Below, in pieces: positions 9,922 to 22,398 of a stretch of 64,000 nt of DNA. Below the pieces are notes generated by a model. That model was given only the letters and a program-made list of their open reading frames with translations. It was not told the origin of the DNA and did not search any database. Numbering within the stretch: position 1 is the stretch's first letter; every line of letters begins with the position of its first letter. The position numbers and the translations under genes are program-made. Origin of the DNA: Gnetum montanum (Eukaryota; Streptophyta; Gnetopsida; Gnetales; Gnetaceae); the NCBI GenBank assembly GCA_015680685.1, contig MNCI01035086.1, forward strand, positions 323,069 through 387,068, in the 5' to 3' direction.

Positions 9922-12623
9922 TTATGTAGTTCCTAGTGGTGGTGGCTCCTCCATCAGTTGCTTCCTCTTATCATCAAGCTTTTAGAATTTGTATCTTTTC
10001 AGGAGCATTTAAAGTTTCTCCTCCTCCATTCTTAGGTCATGTACTATCCATGCTTGTTATGTAATGTGTGGTGGAGTGGCTACATTCCATGGACATGGTA
10101 GCTATGGGAATAGCTAGCTGGCCTTGACATATCATGCTGCAAATTCTCTCCTCTCTTCTTCAAATACCCTAGCCTTTAATCTCTTGGCTAGGTTCACTGC
10201 AACATCTTTTTTTCCCTAGTAGCCAGCCTTTATTGCTTCTAATTTAGAGTTTTCCACTTGCATTTTTTGTAAGGAATCTTTTCAATTTTCTAACTCCTTT
10301 TCATACAAGGCATATGTGGCTACTACTTACTATTCAAGTTCATTTATGGGCCTACCTACTGTTAACATGGTCAGGTTAGCATAACAAAGGCTAGCTTATC
10401 CCATGTATTCTTTTAGATCTTTTATTTGCAAGTCTTTGTTTTTGACTTCCACTTGGTGGATCTAAGCATAACTATCTAAGATGGACTACTAGTCTAGATT
10501 TTTCACTGATATGGAATTGAGTTGGGCTTTTGCCATTTGGATCTCCTTCTCATTGATTTGCTTGTACATTCCCACCTAGTCACGAAAGTGTTCCTTGAGT
10601 CTTTCATGCTTCTTAGCTTCATTTTCCATGCACTAATTTTAGTGGCTGATTTTTTTAATTCATCAGTACCTCCTCCATTAAGAGGGTTTTGTTTTCTCTT
10701 GCTAAGCAGCTCATGTCTTGGTTAACCCTCATCAATTGCTCTCTCAACTGATGGATGCTTTCTTCTAAGATACTCTTCTACTTCTCAATGTTGGTTAACC
10801 TAATGTTATATGTAATGAGTTGTTTATTTTCTTCTTGTCCTATGGTGAATGCCTTAGGATGTGCGTATGCTTGTGCTTCTGCTATTGAAGCATTCCACAC
10901 TACTTTCTCCTTCTTATTCTACATTTGTTTATTCTACTCTAATAGGCAATTGATTTGCTCTATTTTGAATTGTTCAAGCTAGTTAGGTGCAACATATTAC
11001 ATTGGATCCTTGTGTTTAGCCCTCAAGGTCATGAGCTCTTCTTGTAGTCTAAAGATTTCAGCTTCTACATGGTCTACCCTAGTCTCTACCATAACCGGCT
11101 TATCTTTGATAGTAATCAATTCTAATTACAATGCAGCAACATCACTTGGGATGTCAAAAAGGGTTATCATCGCCTGTCTAGTCTACAATAGTCGATTTAG
11201 CACATCCTCATTTTTGGTAGGATTCATTGAAATTCCAACTAGCATTTGAGCATCTCTAGCTCCAATTAGATTTGCTAGTGGCATAAAAGGTACTTTGAAG
11301 GATTCCTTGATGTGATCAGTGATCCTTCCACTACATCTTGGTTTTGCATGATCATAACTGTGGCTCTTTCTTCTATTTTAAGCATTACTTAGAATGATGC
11401 AACATTCCTAGAAATCTATTATCACCATTGGCCCTCTCCTCCTAATTGCAATGATATCTACCCACTAGCAAGATTTATGGAAATTGTGGCTTGAATAGCA
11501 CTATCAATAACTCTATAGAGCTTAGCCTCCTCATGTGTTCCCTAACTGATAGTCTCTACGATTTGTTGTAGATGACTCACGGATGGTCTGTAATCCTATG
11601 GTGATGATGGTGAAACTTGATGCTAATGTTTCTCTTGTTGCTACTACTACTAACCATTGGGACCCACTTATTGTTGTTGTTCAATATATGTGGTTTCCCT
11701 AACATCTGTATGTTCTTCCACCCAATCTTTTTTTGGTGATGCATATGAAGTGTTTTGAGCTTTCTTGAGGACATCGTTAATGTACCCTAGGATTCTAGCA
11801 TGTTTGCATAGCTTCCTAATTAGGTAAGGGAATGGAAGCATGAGCTTCCCTACCTTCTTTTCCTTGAACCACCTTTGAATCTCCATGAAATAGAGTTGTG
11901 CGACATGAACATTATATTTTTTCATTAGGATCAGGCTTTCTCTGGTTGCATAGGTGGATAACCTATTTAGTCTTTTAATGGGAAATAGGTGATATGTATG
12001 GAGATTCTCTTCTCCATAGTTAATTCATTGTATTCCTCATCTTCTTTGCCATATGCTCTTCTTAGCCATAGTTTTCTGGTTTTTGTGTCTAATCTAGTGG
12101 ATAGATGTGCTAATCTTGCCCCTTCATTGGACACATTCAAAGCTTTTGTTATTTCTTTCACTGAGTATGAAATAGAGACTTCCTTTATATTGATTGTAGC
12201 ATCTTCTTCTTTATTGTGCTAGAATTGATAGGTCTCCCCTAGATACCATTTACCACTGTTTGACAGGATGGGCCATAGTGGTGATGCTTCGAGTTGCATC
12301 CTTACTACTTCTAGAACAAATTGCATGAATGGACCAAAGCTCATTTGCATAATTACTATGGTCAGGAGCATATTCTCTTGGATGATTTGAAGGAATTCTT
12401 GTAACAACGTGACGCACTATCCTTGTACTTGTAGTTCTTCTACCTTCCCCTAAGCCGAATGTCTAGTAGCAAGAGTTTCTTAATGGATATTGAAGGATTG
12501 AGCCTTCTACTCCATGTGTTTTTTTTGTGGCTCTTCTGCTCTTGTTTGGCCTCTTCCTTGGCCTCATGGTTTTTTGCTTGTCAACTATGAGGGTCCACCT
12601 TGTGCTCCTCTCTTTGGGGCCAT
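9922..12623 (-). pseudogene. Accessory coiled-coil ORF of element B (MAPKR...MEEPPPLG)
   Basis: Function unknown. A start codon at 12623 opens MAPKRGAQGGPS. Reading down the minus strand with frame changes, the clearest open parts are 12407-12219 (FGPFMQFVLEVVRMQLEASP), 12161-11967 (SNEGARLAHLSTRLDTKTRK) and 11925-11668 (VGKLMLPFPYLIRKLCKHAR). Later parts are rich in charged heptads, such as EAEIFRLQEELMTLRAKHKD and EKEIQMAKAQLNSISVKNL. The end at 9922 is MEEPPPLGTT and a stop. About 900 codons in all, with many stops and no gag, pol or envelope motif or clear membrane segment. The same start and end occur in complex G (43317-42882), so this is a family trait. It lies where other OTA-clade elements carry extra 3' ORFs. 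Could be a captured host coiled-coil gene. Confidence 0.6.
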
Positions 12624-13802
12624 TTACAATCATCAAGGAATTAGAAATGATTAGAATGTGTTCTCTAATTTTTATAACTCCCTTCCTTTCTCATACCTTT
12701 AGTTAGATCAAATTCCTAGTTTATTAGGATTGCCAAGTTAGAAAAATTTTCAAAAAGAAACCCCATAAGTGTTACTTTATTTATAACCCCTCATGGTTAT
12801 CCATTTTGTTCTTGTTTATGACTCATGATAGTTGATATGGCTCATTAAGAGGATTATTTAAGTGTTTTTGGCATTAATGTGATCGATTTCTATTAAAAAA
12901 TTTTAAATTTTCCTTCATTCTCACCCTTATAATACCTTTTGAGCATTAGCAAATTCTAACTTTAATTTTTGTTATATTCCACTATGCACACCCCCACAAC
13001 TAAGTTGAGAGCTCTATGATGAACTAGATTCATGAATCACGAAAATCAAAGCTACAAGTGCGGAGTTATGAGGGTTGGAAGTTGGGAGGTTAAAGCTCAG
13101 ATTGTAGAAGAAAAATGGAAAAAACTCCCTTGGATCAAATGTGAAAAATGATGAAAATTTGGTTAAGTGTCCATGTATTTATAGGTTTTATGGGCCCCCA
13201 ATATCAAAGGCAAAAAATTCATATTTTTCAATAATTTTCAATAATAAAAAATGGATCATTTGGGATGTTTAGAAGGTATAAAGTATGTTCAAAGGGTTTT
13301 GGGCTATGGATGATACATATATTCGAGAATTTGGTGTAGAAAGTTCATAAAGGAGGAATCTCAGGCTACAAAATTTCATGAAGTACTGATAAGATGGATG
13401 AGCTGGGTAATGAGTTCATTCTATTAGAATGGATAGTTTGAGTGATAAGGGAAGTTTTGATTGATGTTTATTAGTATTGGAAGGCTCAAGATGATGTGGA
13501 ATCAGTTGGTAGGTATAAAATACAATAGTTATACAAGTGGATCCTCCCGAAAGTAGGCTTCAACCCTTAATGCCCTTGTATAACCACGCTTAAAAGTTTC
13601 CTTAGATACTTAAGGAGTTGAATGTAATGCATACATGTTGAGAAAAATACACATGTTAGTATCAGCAAGTTAGGAAAATAATGCTATGTTACACAAAATC
13701 ACAAGTTATGATTATTCATATAGTGAGATGAAATGGGCTTAGAAGGGATTACAAAAATCAAGATGTGAGGTATCTTACCATAGGCACAATGAATTCTTGT
13801 GT
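12624..13802 (-). mobile_element. Noncoding region of element B, with conserved blocks
   Basis: No coding sequence seen. Two things recur in the other elements. One is a PPT-like tract at 12969-12987 (cacccccacaactaagttg in plus view), like those at 28125 and 52526. The other is the block at 13538-13595 around 'gtggatcctcccgaaagtagg', whose relatives are at 18985, 26958, 43586 and 53675. Near 13770-13800 the sequence resembles 43845-43880, so the join to the 5' LTR at 13803 is a deletion junction and no PBS remains. Confidence 0.6.
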
Positions 13803-14558
13803 TTTATTAGTGGAGTAATCCAACATCCAACCATACAAGTCATAGGCGTTCATGTGTGACCAAATCGTAATCCATGAATAAGGCACTATGAATATGCTAG
13901 TGAGCTAGTGAAAACTATGGGTATGGTTTAACTCACAATGAGGTATATGATATCTTGATGTTGTTTGGCCATATGGTTCCTAGCATACATGGTAAAGTGA
14001 AAAGAGTTTCTAATTCTAAGGAAAACAATAAACAATTCTAGTCTATCCTATGGTGATGGATATCTAGTCTTGATTTACTATACATACCTTGGACTCATGT
14101 AGTCATCACTAGGATTACCAAGTGTACCACTACTAAGCGAATCAAGTGATAACACTATTGGGTTACCAGATAACTACACTTAGCACTCGAAATCAGTTGT
14201 ATCCATACTACTTAACAATAATGAAAGTAAAGTGCATGCAATAGTAAACATTAATTAGGAAAGTAGTAATTAGTAATCTAAGTGAAAATGGTAAAAATTA
14301 TTCTAAATAAATAGAAATAAAACTAAGTGGATGTTGCAATGGTAATAAAAAATATTGATCTTTATTGACAGTCATGAAATGTGTCCAAGTACATTTTTCT
14401 TGAATAATTTATGTCATACAATCACTCAACACCGCACCTGGGCATACACTACTAAGTAATTAGAACTAAAGTCACAGAAACAAACTGAAAGAGTTATGCT
14501 ACTATGGAATGAAATATAATTTGGATCCATGCATCTAAGTGTTGTATTTATAGGCTAG
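13803..14558 (-). repeat. 5' LTR of element B, first part
   Basis: This is the second copy of LTR B. Its start is damaged: attagtggagtaatcc replaces tgatgagcggtggagtaatcc. It breaks off at 14558 inside 'gtatttataggctag' where complex C begins, and it resumes at 23288 with 'gctatcatgcatccc'. Copy one reads 'ataggctggcatgcatcc' across the same point, so the break is an insertion and not a deletion. Confidence 0.9.
14554..14558. repeat. Left TSD of complex C (GCTAG)
   Basis: GCTAG precedes the TGATGAAGC end at 14559. The right-hand copy at 23288-23292 is GCTAT, one base different. Confidence 0.8.
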
Positions 14559-15419
14559 TGATGAAGCACATCTTTTCAACAACTTTGACATCCATCATCT
14601 GAAGTTAGAGCCCAGATGCGATGTCGAGTATCCGATGTCAGGGGGTATGGACTGACCTATAAATATAGCACTTGGGCTCATGATTTCAAGTTAGTTTTTG
14701 AATAGTTTTGCATGAGTTTTTCATAGTTTTTCCAATAGAGTAGCTGAAATCTTGTAGTTTTATTGCGTAATCTTATAGAATAGTTAGTGAGTGCCCACAA
14801 AGTGGATTTGAGTCAGTTGTATGGAGTCTTATTCGAGTGGCAATGTATGTAAACATATTTCATGAATGGTAATAAGCTTGAGATTGATTCTTATTCATTA
14901 CATCACTTTGACCTAGATTAGATTTACTTTCCCTACAATTTACTTTTCATGTACTTAGTTAATATTTACATTTTCATGCATGTTAATTAATTAAGCACAT
15001 AAGTGCGATTTCTTAGAGCATGCATATGACTCTTGGTAATCCCAGCAACACTTAAGATTTGGTAATCCAACAGTGTTATATGTGTTTAGGATGTGCACGA
15101 GAAGTGAGATCAGATACTTATGTTAGGGTATTTGATTATTAATTAATAATTAGATTACTTGAATTGATTATAAATTGATTTTCAACTCATTGTTAATCGT
15201 AGAAAAATAAAATATAAAATAATAAAAATAATATGCCTCACTTTGGACTAAACCGTACGTGACAGAGCTACCACTAGTCCAAGTGGGAAGACAACGAATT
15301 ACAATCAAGGCATAGCAATCTAGATGCCACAACTAGTCCCATCCACAAAATTCAACTAGATTATGTGTGAACACTTATGATTCGTATGGTTGGGTGTAGG
15401 GGTACCTTGTCACTCATCA
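14559..15419 (+). repeat. Left LTR of complex C (861 bp)
   Basis: TGATGAAGC...CACTCATCA. U3 holds short repeats of the type GATGTC-GAGTATCCGATGTC, then a TATA box at 14657-14665. The PBS follows at once, as for a normal 5' LTR. Compared with the right LTR of the complex it lacks about 35 bp of the U3 repeat cassette. Confidence 0.88.
14657..14665 (+). promoter_or_regulatory. TATA box of complex C left LTR
   Basis: ctataaata about 98 bp into the LTR, just after the U3 repeat cassette. The reverse copy lies in the right LTR around 23153-23162. Confidence 0.65.
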
Positions 15420-15420
15420 T

Positions 15421-15438
15421 TGGCGTTGTTGCTAGGAA
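15421..15438 (+). other. Primer-binding site, tRNA-Asp type
   Basis: tggcgttgttgctaggaa begins one base after the LTR. It matches 13 of the 18 bases complementary to the 3' end of plant tRNA-Asp (TGGCGCCGTTGCCGGGGA). The five differences are all transitions. Athila-type elements are known for this primer. Confidence 0.75.
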
Positions 15439-15551
15439 TGGTGCTAGTTATCTAGATTAGTTATATTATACATGATCATTGTAAAGGTATTAACAATCTA
15501 TCTCTTAGAAAGCATTAATATCTTAAATCACACACATTATCAGAAAAAACC

Positions 15552-17860
15552 ATGTCTTCTTTACATAGGATCAATAATGCATTCTATGATGAGAACACTC
15601 ATAGGATAAATGATAGGATCTACATTGAAGAAAATTGGAGTGAACAACCTCAAGTAGGGATTTCCTATGCTCATTTAGACCCTTACTACACCCAAAGACT
15701 ACATTCAATTGGTGTAGCCAATTTTAGAGGATATGGAGAAAGTCCTAGATCAAGGAGGACATCAAGGCCTAGGACCTCCTCTAAACCTAGATAAGATAAA
15801 TCAAAGGACCAAGGGGAGAACTATATAAGCCATGGAAATTCTCCCAGTTCCTCATATTCTTGTTCCTCTTCAACATCTAGTTCTGATGAAGATGAACGTA
15901 GGTATAGAGATGGAGCTCCACTATGAGGTCAGGATAAAGATAGAAATCAAACCCAAGGGCAAAATCAAAGATATCACAAGGAGCATAGACAAGATCGTCA
16001 CAATCAAATGAATAGAAATAGAAATTTTCATCACAACATGTCTAATGATGATGAACCCTTATTGGCCACAAAGAGCCTGATGGAGATCATAGAGGCAATT
16101 AAGATACCTCATAGGCATCGTAGGGATAGTCGCTTACCTAGGATTGATATAAACAATATTCCTAAATTTGTAGGAGGCTACAACTTAAGTCCAAAACATC
16201 ATATATAAGCATTCCATGATGCTTGTTCCTTGTACAACATTGAGAATGGATGAAAAAACCTTAAGCTCTTTCCTAGGACACTAATCGACGAAGTGGAAAG
16301 TTGGTATAGAGTATTGGAACCAAGTTCCATTCACTAGTGGTTCACAATGCTAGAACTTTTCAACAAAAAATATGAAACCTATGCAAGAGTGTCCAACCTA
16401 AGAAAAGAAATCCAAGAGTGAAAGCAAGAAAATCATGAACCCTTAGAAGTGGCCTTGGAAAGATACTATTTGCTACTACATAGATGCCCAGGTCATGGTT
16501 TCTTTGAGGAAAGGCAACTTTTCCAAATCATAGATGGACTTTGTAATGAAATAAGGGAGATCCTTGGGAAGTATGCTCTAGGTCAATTATACAAGCTACA
16601 AACCCATCAAATCAAAGAGTTAATCAATTGTGTGGAAAAAGAAGAAGGAGAGTTATGTAGATGAGAGAATGTAGAGGAAAATAACTGGGACCCAACTCTA
16701 CAAAAGAAAAGCATCACAAAAAAAGAAGGAAAAAGAATCAAGAAACAACTAGAAACACTTTTTGGCAAGAGGGGGAAATGGCTGTAAAAGAAGAGGCTAT
16801 AGACTCAATGATTGAAGAGGATGGTGGATGTAACATTTACCTATATGACGATCCAAAGGATCATTGCCTAGTCTTGTTGCATCTACATGAGTATTGGGCA
16901 GGGGCATTAAATCCAAGGTTTGTACAAAAGTACATGCTCAAGAGATTTCCTCTTCCATGTAGTAATTTTAGACAACCCCAAAACCAATCATACTATCCCG
17001 GGAGGACTTATTACCAGCCTCAACACTTGCATCAACCATAGTGGCAATAACCATAGTCATGGGGGAGTCCACCACCAATCTAGCCCTATCCTTACTACCA
17101 GCTAAACCCATACAGATATTATGTTTAACAATATATTTCCTTGACTAGTTCTACTTCCTCTACCTCAAATCACTACTACCACTCTCCCAAGTATCAACAT
17201 CCCGTAACATATTATATGAGATCACCACCTCACAGCTCTCATCCTTTGGCATATCCTCAATATTCTCATACTCACATGCTACTGCTAGAAACACAGGAAG
17301 GTTTGACATCATAATATCAACAAACAAATGCCACTTGTGCTATGAATGTGCATAGACATGTTGATATCGATGGGCCTCAACTGCAACATAGGAAATGTCC
17401 CTTCTAAAGGAAAGGCTAAGCAAACCATGCATGGACCCATCACATCATTCAAGCTAGCACAATGAAAATATGGTGGAATGCCTTCCTTTCCACAACCAAC
17501 ATCCTCTGACCCTACATAAGAGCCAACAACCATCACCACTCCAACATAAGACATAAATGATGAGCCTATCACTGTGGAAAGACAATAGAATCCATGCATC
17601 AATGCTAATAGTAAAGGATGCAACTATGGGTCAGAAACTTAAAATATTAACACAACCCACAACAAAGCTAAGGAACAAGTGTGTGTACAAAGACTAGTCT
17701 ATGTAGTAGCCACTAAACCAGAAGACACCCAGTGGCTTGAAAATGAGATTTTAAGATTATTTCAAAGATGCATGGAGACAATGGATTTGCTTATTAGTTC
17801 TAGACTTAAGAAAATGGACCAAATAAAGGACTTAGACACATATATCTTATAGAACTAATA
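15552..17860 (+). pseudogene. gag of complex C, forward arm
   Basis: gag encodes the capsid and nucleocapsid precursor that packages the element RNA. The start at 15552 gives MSSLHRINNAFYDENTHRIN. An Arg/Ser/Pro-rich linker follows. The retrotransposon gag domain spans about 16070-16660: DDEPLLATKSLMEIIEAIKI, IPKFVGGYNLSPKHH, SWYRVLEPSSIH, the family signature HRCPGHGFFEERQLFQIIDG and LCNEIREILGKYALGQLYKL. After it comes a CNIYLYDDPKDHCLVLLHLHEYW motif in the place of a zinc knuckle, shown here in two parts (CNIYLYDDPKDHC, then LVLLHLHEYW), and a Pro/Tyr/Gln-rich tail. At least six in-frame stops and several shifts make it dead. Coding homology fades near 17860 without any protease or RT, so pol was lost. 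Confidence 0.85.
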
Positions 17861-20000
17861 ATTATTTTTCACTTATTTTTTATTTTACAATTTTTTAACA
17901 TTTTCCTATTTCTTCCAAAATTTTTTGATTCTTCATATTTTTTCATTTCTTAATAGTTTTCTTTATATATATATATATATATATATATTCTCTTTTCTTG
18001 AGTCATTCTCTTGTTTCTTTATGAATGTATTTTTATGTTTTTGTTAATAATATTACCAAGTCATGATGCAGAAGACAACACTATGTCTTGGCTTTTTTAT
18101 GCTATGCTATCAAGATGATTGGGTAAGTAATTGTGTGAAGCAATGAGACCACCTCATCCATCCCTCTAGTTCTTTGAATAAAAGGTCTTTTTGATGGAAA
18201 AAATTTGGTTCTTATTTTATGAAACTAAAATTAATCAATGATCATTGTACCTTGAAGAAAGAGGGAATGACCAAGTGGGAATGGCAAAGGGTGTGACCTT
18301 AAGGGGACTTGTTGGGTTCTCTTCTTAACTTCCTTCATGTGGTTTATGACTCCTCTTAGAATGTATCATCACTCATCCATTGACCAATAAACAGGAAGTT
18401 CTGTCTTTGCATGGTGTGGTTCCCATAAAAGAAACAAAAAAAACACAAAAAAAAAGAGGGAAAAGAAACAAAAAACATAATAAATAATATTCAAAGCACA
18501 CCCCTTAGGCACAATAATGGGCTACAAGCACTGGTTATGGAGCTAGAAAGACATGTTACCCATGCCTAAAGGCACCCCTCTAACTAAGGACCTTCCTTCC
18601 TTCTTCTCTTTTCTTCTCTTTTTGGAGTGATGATTGTTCTTTGGAGTGGTTGTGGACTCATGGTGGTTGGAAAAATGGAACACATCAATGTGATGTCACT
18701 GTTCATGGTATTGACTTGGTCTAAATTTGGATGGATATGTATGTTGATCATTTTAATCACACTTGTCACAAGAACCTATTGTGGACATGGTCAAAGTACC
18801 TTACATCCTTATCTTTGCAATACCTTCTCATTCCATTATTCACCTTATTTCTGCAAGTGATTATGAGACTTTTGGTTTTGTGTAGTATAGTGAAACATCC
18901 TACCATGGTAGTTGTGTGTTTTTTGGAATAAAGGCATGGTCTACATTTAACTTCTCGAGTGCCCATGAACATCTCTAGAAGTGGTTATGCAAGGACATTA
19001 TGGCAAGAGCCTACTTTGGGGAGGACCCACTTGCATAAATTTTGTTGATCATGGATTTGAACTAACCTTCACATCTTCCAAAACATCACTGCTGGTTTCT
19101 CTAAATTTATGCATGATTTTGGGACTACTTCTCATCTATTTCATTAATTTTTCCTACTTTTTCATTTCCATAGCTATTAATATTTCTTGGACATCTTTTG
19201 AATTAGACCTTTGGTTTCTATTATTCAAAAACCTATGTGCTTTTGGAGTTATGCTTATTAGTCATGGGGGCTAGGGATGCCTGTTTTAAAATTTTTGAAA
19301 TTTTTCCAACATCCTAGTTTTGAACATCATGGTAACTAATAGTAATTGAACAAAATAATATGAATAGCTTGATGATTTTTGTTACCTCATAGCCTTGGGA
19401 ATAATATATTGTAATCACCTTGTGCTTAAAAGAAAACTAAGGGATATGAAAAGGGCTAATTATTAATGAACATTTACCACAACTAATATGTTGATCCTTT
19501 GATGACTGCATGTGATGCTAAAAGAAACACTTAAGGAAGAAGGTCTTTTTCCAGGCATGAAAACAAAGCCAAGAGAGGGACAATGGAGGATATGACCATG
19601 AACACATCATAGCACATGTAAGATAGTAGCTCAAGCTTCACATGTTTGCTAGATCCATGGGGTGATGAGAAGAAATTTCTATCCACCCTTCAAGAATGTT
19701 TTGCATAACTAGAAAAGAATCGACATAAAAATCTAGGTTGGAAGTCTGCCACTGCTAGCAGCAACAAGAAGAATCATCTTCAGTAGATTCTTAAAGACTG
19801 CTACCAAATTTGTAATCTTCAAAGTCTGTTTAGTCTTTTTGTCACTCTACCATTTTGTATTCATCCACTTGAATAAAATTTTGTAACGCATCACTCAGAG
19901 TCAGTTAGTAGTTTGCATATCAGTCAATAATCCTATACATTCCCAATATTTTGTAAGGAACTTGTTCCTCCTCTTTTGCACTCAAGGACTAGTTTTCATT
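17861..20000 (+). mobile_element. 3' noncoding region of complex C
   Basis: No coding sequence. It carries a TA microsatellite (17965-17988), an A-rich tract (18425-18475), and conserved block 1 at 18497-18575 (cacaccccttaggc, ctacaagcactggttatgga, gacatgttacccatgcc). Conserved block 2 lies at 18985-19035 (around tttggggaggacccacttgc), a PPT-like tract at 19258-19272 (tagtcatgggggcta), and a stretch at 19771-19870 that is duplicated at 20193-20288. All three conserved items recur in elements D and F, so they are inherited element sequence. Confidence 0.7.
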
Positions 20001-20014
20001 CAGTTATGGGGGTA
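20001..20014 (+). other. Polypurine tract of complex C
   Basis: cagttatgggggta directly precedes TGATGAAAC at 20015. It shows that the forward arm once had a normal 3' LTR here. Confidence 0.8.
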
Positions 20015-20288
20015 TGATGAAACACATTTTTTCATCTGCTCTGACGTTGGGTATCTGATGTTGGATCCAAGATGCGATGTCCAATATCTGATGTTGCTAG
20101 GTATACATCAGCCTATAAATATAGTGCTTGGGCACACAGTTTGGGTAATAGTTTTACATTATTTTTTTATAGTTTTGTCAATAGAGTTTTTCAAGAATCA
20201 TCTTTAGCAAATTCTTGAAGACCTTTACAAATTTTATAATCTTCAAAGTCTTTCCAGTCTTTTTGTCACTCTATCATTTTGTATACAT
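20015..20288 (+). repeat. Truncated LTR joined to a duplicated 3' noncoding stretch
   Basis: 20015-20192 matches the first part of LTR C, with U3 repeats and a TATA-like box near 20114. At 'caatagagt' homology to the LTR ends. 20193-20288 (caagaatcatctttagc ... ctctatcattttgtatac) is a second copy of 19771-19870, which lies upstream of the same LTR. From about 20290 the sequence is gag in reverse. The order is not a simple insertion. It looks like two jumps of template during DNA synthesis. Confidence 0.7.
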
Positions 20289-20289
20289 C

Positions 20290-22266
20290 CATGAGCACAA
20301 GTGGAATATGTTTGTTGATATTGTGGTGTTGAACCTTCTTGTGTTGCTACCAGTGGCATGTGAGTATGAGAATATTGAGAAAATGCCAAAGGATGAGAGG
20401 TGTGAGGTGGTAACCTCATATAAGATGTTGTAGGATGTTGATATTTGGGAGAGTGGTAGTAGTGATTTGAGGTGAAGGAAGTAGAACCATATGGGGAAAT
20501 AGATTGTTGAAAATAATATCCATATGGGTTTGGTTGGCAATAAGGGTAGGGCTGGTTTGGTGGTGGCCTTCCCCACAATTATGGTGGTTTCCACTATAGT
20601 TGATGCCAATGTTAAGGCTGGTAATAAGTCCCCCCAGGATAGTACAGTTGGTTTTGGGGTTGTCTAAAATTACTGCATAGAAGAGGAAATCTCCTAAGTA
20701 TGTACTTTTGTACAAACTTTAGATTTAATGCCCTACCCAATACTCATGTAGATGCAACAAGACTAGGTAATGACCCTTTGAATGGTCATATAGACAAATG
20801 TCACATCCACCGTCCTCTTTAGTGGTTGAGTTTATAGCCTCTTCTTTTACAGTCATTTTCCCTTGCTGAAAAGTGTTCCTAGCTATTTCTTGGTTCTTTT
20901 TCCTCCTTTTTTTGTGATCACTTGATTCATTTTGTGCTACTCTCTCCTCTATGATTTCTTCACAAGTTTTACCTTTCTCATTCATTGATTCCAACATCTT
21001 ATCCAACTTTTCTTTAATCTCAACAATTGAATTTTGTGTTGGCAAGGTCCATTTTAAAATCACCTCATCGAGAGCTACCTCTTTTTCCTTATCATAGATA
21101 TGGATGCTTTTCTTTTGTAGAGTTGGGTCCTAGTTATTTTCCTCTACATTCTCTTATCTACATAGCTCTCCATCTTCTTTTGCCACACAGTTGACTAACT
21201 CTTTAATTTGATGGGTTCATAGCTTGTATAGCTAACCTAGAGCATACATCCCAAGGGCCTTCCTTGTTTCATTATGAAGCCCATCTATGATGTGAAAAAG
21301 TTACCTTTCCTCAGAGAAACCATGGCTTGTGCATCTATGTAGTAGCGAATAGTATCTTTTCAAGGCCACTTCCAAGGGTTCATGATTTTCTTACTTCCAC
21401 TCTTGGATTTCTTTTCTTAGGTTGGACACTTTAGCATAGGTTTCATATTTTTTGTTGAAAATTTCTAACATTGTGGACCACTAGTGAATGGAAGTTGGTT
21501 CCAACGATCTATACCAACTTTCCGCTTCATCGATTAGTGTCTTAGGAAAGAGCTTAAGCTTTTTCCATCCATTCTCAATGTTGTACAAGGCACAGACATC
21601 ATAGAAGGCTTGTATATGATGTTTTGGATCTGAGTTGTAGCCTCCCACAAATTTAGGGATTCTATTTATATCAAGCTTAGGTAAGCCACTGTCCCTGCGA
21701 TGCTTATGAGGTATCTTAACTACCTTGATGATCTCCATCAGGCTCTTAGTGGCCAACAAGGGTTCATCGTCATTAGACATGTTGTGATGAAAATTTCTAT
21801 TTCTATTCATTTAATTGTGATGATCTTGTCTATGCTCCTTGTGATATCTTTCATTTTTCCCTTTGGTTTGATTTTTATCTTTATCTTGACCTCGTAGTGG
21901 AGCTCTATCTCTATACCTACATTCATCTTCATCAGAACTAGATGTTGAAGAGGAAGAGGAATATGAGGAACTAGGAGAATTGCCATGGCTCCTATATTTC
22001 TCCCCTTGGTCCTTTAATTTATCTTGTCTAGGTTTAGAGGAGGTCCTAGGCCTTAATGCCCTCCTTGATCTAGGACCTTCTCCATATCCTCTATGATTGT
22101 CTACACTAGTTGAATGTAGTCTTTGAGTGTAGTAAGGGTCTAAATGAGCATAGGAAACCCCTACTTAAGGTTTTTCACTCCAATTTTCTTTAGTGTAGAT
22201 CCTATCATTTCTCCTACAAGTGTTCTCATCATACAATGCATTATTGGTCCCATGTGAAGAAGACAT
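20290..22266 (-). pseudogene. gag of complex C, reverse arm
   Basis: Same family as the forward gag, inverted. The start at 22266 gives MSS and is followed by a DRIYTKENWSE-like stretch. 21810-21481 is an open run with DDEPLLATKSLMEIIKVVKI, IPKFVGGYNSDPKHHIQAFY and FPKTLIDEAESWYRSLEPTS. The middle and C-terminal parts have stops. 21063-20725 gives LDKMLESMNEKGKTCEEIIE and CDICLYDHSKGHYLVLLHLH, and 20715-20416 the Pro/Tyr/Gln-rich tail. It ends at 20290, which corresponds to about 17345 in the forward arm. The two arms differ at roughly one residue in ten in the open part compared, so they are old or came from different templates. Confidence 0.82.
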
Positions 22267-22379
22267 GGTTTTGTCTGATAATGTGTGTGATTTGAAATAT
22301 TAATGTTTTCTAAGAGATAGATCGTTAATACCTTTATAGTGATAATGTATAATATAACTAATTTAGATAACTAGCACTA

Positions 22380-22397
22380 TCCCTAAAAACGATACCA
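22380..22397 (-). other. PBS of complex C, reverse arm
   Basis: In plus view tccctaaaaacgatacca abuts the LTR start at 22399 with one base between. Its complement is a heavily mutated form of the tRNA-Asp PBS (C-to-T and G-to-A changes). Confidence 0.6.
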
Positions 22398-22398
22398 A

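Noticed and set aside
10522-11249. Three plus-strand open frames with membrane-like composition
   Set aside because: They are antisense to the Glu/Lys-rich coiled-coil ORF. Such antisense frames read as hydrophobic and Ser/Leu-rich.
11577-11774. Small protein with a His-rich tract near its end
   Set aside because: It lies in another frame of the accessory ORF of element B, and the His run comes from CAT-rich repeats.
13770-13802. A PBS for element B
   Set aside because: The sequence matches the 3' noncoding region of complex G and not the tRNA-Asp complement. The junction is a deletion.
18627-19274. Possible envelope-like membrane ORF in the 3' region of complex C
   Set aside because: Three short hydrophobic frames overlap the conserved noncoding blocks. 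They are not conserved in D or F, and there is no signal peptide plus anchor order.
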